DNA from: JBLHLB01 sp047618505 | GTDB lineage: Bacteria; Planctomycetota; UBA1135; GCA-002686595 | NCBI GenBank assembly: GCA_047618505.1 | Contig: JBLHLB010000246.1 | Location: forward strand, 1 to 6,339 | Reading direction: 5' to 3' | Length of the DNA: 6,339 bases | In this document: positions 5,552 through 6,339 of the stretch, one piece after another | How the letters are laid out: every line of letters starts with the position of its first letter | Position numbering within the stretch: the first letter of the stretch is position 1 | Notes under the pieces: model-generated | What the model saw: only the letters and a program-made list of their open reading frames with translations | What the model was told of the DNA's origin: nothing | The model's database searches: none | Translations under genes and position numbers: made by a program

Positions 5552-5707
5552 TCAGGCGGCCCCAGGTGAGGACCCGGTCATCTGGGGGAACAGCGAGGGC
5601 GGCGGGGCCAGCGTCGAATCCCGGTGGCAGGCCCCGAGGAAAGCCCCGAGGAAAGCCAGCGCCAATAGGTGGACCGCGGTGGTCCTCCAGGACTGTTCCG
5701 GGGTCAC
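5552..5707 (-). CDS. Possible small lipoprotein (uncertain)
   Basis: This frame encodes about 51 residues if the GTG at 5707 is the start. It contains a convincing lipoprotein signal: an Arg (WRTTA), a hydrophobic core LLALAFLGAFLG and an ideal lipobox LGAC. About 24 residues (HRDSTLAPPPS onward) follow before the TGA. The frame stays open up to a GTG at 5812 and no start has a Shine-Dalgarno, so the beginning is undecided. The mature part is Pro/Ser/Ala-rich and resembles nothing I know. It could be a tiny entericidin-like lipoprotein, the intact head of a frameshifted longer lipoprotein, or chance. The core of the signal is formed by a 12-bp tandem duplication. Confidence 0.25.
   Translation of the reverse strand: MTPEQSWRTTAVHLLALAFLGAFLGACHRDSTLAPPPSLFPQMTGSSPGAA
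5631..5654. repeat. Perfect 12-bp tandem duplication
   Basis: GCCCCGAGGAAA occurs twice head to tail (5631-5642 and 5643-5654), followed by GCC, the start of a third unit. In the minus-strand lipoprotein-like frame each unit adds four residues of the hydrophobic core (AFLG), so the copy number changes signal length without shifting frame. Confidence 0.9.
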
Positions 5708-5853
5708 AGCCCCAGCAGAAGAGTGCTCGAGGAGGACCCATCGCCGCCCGCGGCCAGCAATTCGACCCGGGGTGAGGACGTCCCATTGTGCAGCACAAAG
5801 GAGGGCTTTCACGCGCCCCAGCCTGATCCACCCCAGGGGTCCGGACGCGCGCG

Positions 5854-6339
5854 CTACTTATCCGCTTCCAAGAAAGGGACCCGTGCAATGACCGTGTCTC
5901 CCTTGCCGCCCTCGTCAGTGATGCTCTGGACTGTCCAGAGGTCGCGCAAGTTGTCCCCATCGAGCACCGTGCTGCTGTAGTCGCCCCATGAGACTCCGTC
6001 CGTGGCGCCCTTGCCTTCGCCGAGGTGAACGACCGCTCCCAATGTACCGGGCGGGTCCGCAGCCCGGCGGAATGCGAGCCTGGGGCTGATGAACATCGCG
6101 CTGCTCGTCTCCTGGAAGCCAACCAGGACATCGCCGAGTCCGTTCACGGCAAGCGTTGGCTGGATGAAGCTAGAGGACGGATCTCGTATCAAACCTGTCT
6201 GTAGGATCGTCCCGTCCGTCTGGATTTGGTGCCACTGGACCGCCGAGCGGCCGTCGACGTTGACAGCGTGCGCGAACCAAATGTGTCCGCTCTGCAGCAC
6301 CAGGTTCTTTGGATTTCGATCGCCCGATGCAGTTTCTTG
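5854..6339 (-). CDS. C-terminal part of a probable secreted beta-propeller/repeat protein (partial, start outside window)
   Basis: The frame is open to the window edge, so only the last 161 residues are seen and the true start lies beyond 6339; the GTG at 6300 is not a credible start. The sequence reads as short beta strands with turns: HIWFAHAVN, VQWHQIQTDGTIL, SFIQPTLAVNGLGDVLVGF, then a final SWGDYSS (about 117-123 of the visible part) and LRDLWTVQSI. The pattern of 'N..G..vvgf', followed by WGDYS and a W-containing strand, is one I associate with the C-terminal repeats of large extracellular sialidase- or propeller-like proteins, where WGDYS..vvD....fWtv is common. No catalytic residues or anchor are visible. 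It ends 583 bases upstream of apt and looks like a separate unit. The function is unknown; the fold assignment is an inference. Confidence 0.8.
   Translation of the reverse strand, partial: QETASGDRNPKNLVLQSGHIWFAHAVNVDGRSAVQWHQIQTDGTILQTGLIRDPSSSFIQPTLAVNGLGDVLVGFQETSSAMFISPRLAFRRAADPPGTLGAVVHLGEGKGATDGVSWGDYSSTVLDGDNLRDLWTVQSITDEGGKGDTVIARVPFLEADK

Larger units (their letters stand above)
5271..5853. other. Gap without a convincing gene; putative long apt leader and possible gene remnants
   Basis: This 583-base stretch separates the propeller-type gene from apt. From 5271 to about 5514 it may be the leader of the apt unit. A minus-strand frame open from 5540 to the TAG at 5342-5340 (66 codons, no good start; a GTG lies at 5477) has codon use like the real genes and ends VHPSRLF, but I do not recognise it. 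Upstream, 5543-5552 contains stops in two minus frames, and the lipoprotein-like signal at 5552-5707 lies beyond. The pieces could be chance frames in GC-rich DNA or a decayed lipoprotein gene broken by a frameshift and a stop. No tRNA, purine riboswitch core or transposon end was recognised. Confidence 0.5.

Noticed and set aside
1..6339. tRNA, rRNA, CRISPR, insertion sequence or attachment site
   Set aside because: No cloverleaf-like segment, spaced direct repeats, transposase-like frame or terminal inverted repeats were found by eye on either strand.

Overview
The window is a GC-rich bacterial chromosomal segment in which every supported gene lies on the minus strand, so transcription runs from base 6339 towards base 1. 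Most proteins are housekeeping types. The WhiG/FliA-type sigma factor core contains the stretch LRSQDWVPRLVR, which I associate with Planctomycetota and related PVC bacteria. A secreted propeller-type protein and an ECF sigma factor with its own C-terminal extension fit that too. The phylum is an inference from these protein features, not a measurement.

Layout in the direction of transcription. (1) 6339-5854: the C-terminal part of a large, probably secreted repeat or propeller protein that begins outside the window. (2) 5853-5271: about 580 bases without a convincing gene. It holds a possible small lipoprotein reading frame with a perfect 12-bp tandem repeat in its signal peptide, the only AT-rich promoter-like site of the gap, and a long putative leader. 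(3) 5270-2534: a tight three-gene unit. It runs apt (adenine phosphoribosyltransferase), then 2 nt later a WhiG/FliA-type sigma factor carrying a roughly 150-residue Lys/Ala-rich histone-H1-like N-terminal tail, then 35 nt later an ECF sigma factor with a cysteine-containing C-terminal extension. (4) 2533-2374: a GC-rich hairpin that may end the sigma operon and that overlaps a candidate ECF-type promoter. (5) 2373-14: a probable lipoprotein phosphatase of the DUF442 type, biotin ligase (birA) and ribonuclease PH (rph), spaced 60 and 140 nt apart.

Reading the genes together: apt salvages adenine, BirA biotinylates acetyl-CoA carboxylase, and RNase PH trims tRNA 3' ends. The two sigma factors are the regulatory core. 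Their shared transcription unit suggests they are co-expressed, with the sigma-70-family gene probably translated by coupling to apt. A plausible local circuit is that the ECF factor drives the lipoprotein phosphatase just downstream through the candidate GGAACCT-N15-CTCTAC promoter. The most unusual object is the sigma factor with the histone-like tail. No RNA genes, CRISPR arrays, insertion sequences or integration scars were seen.
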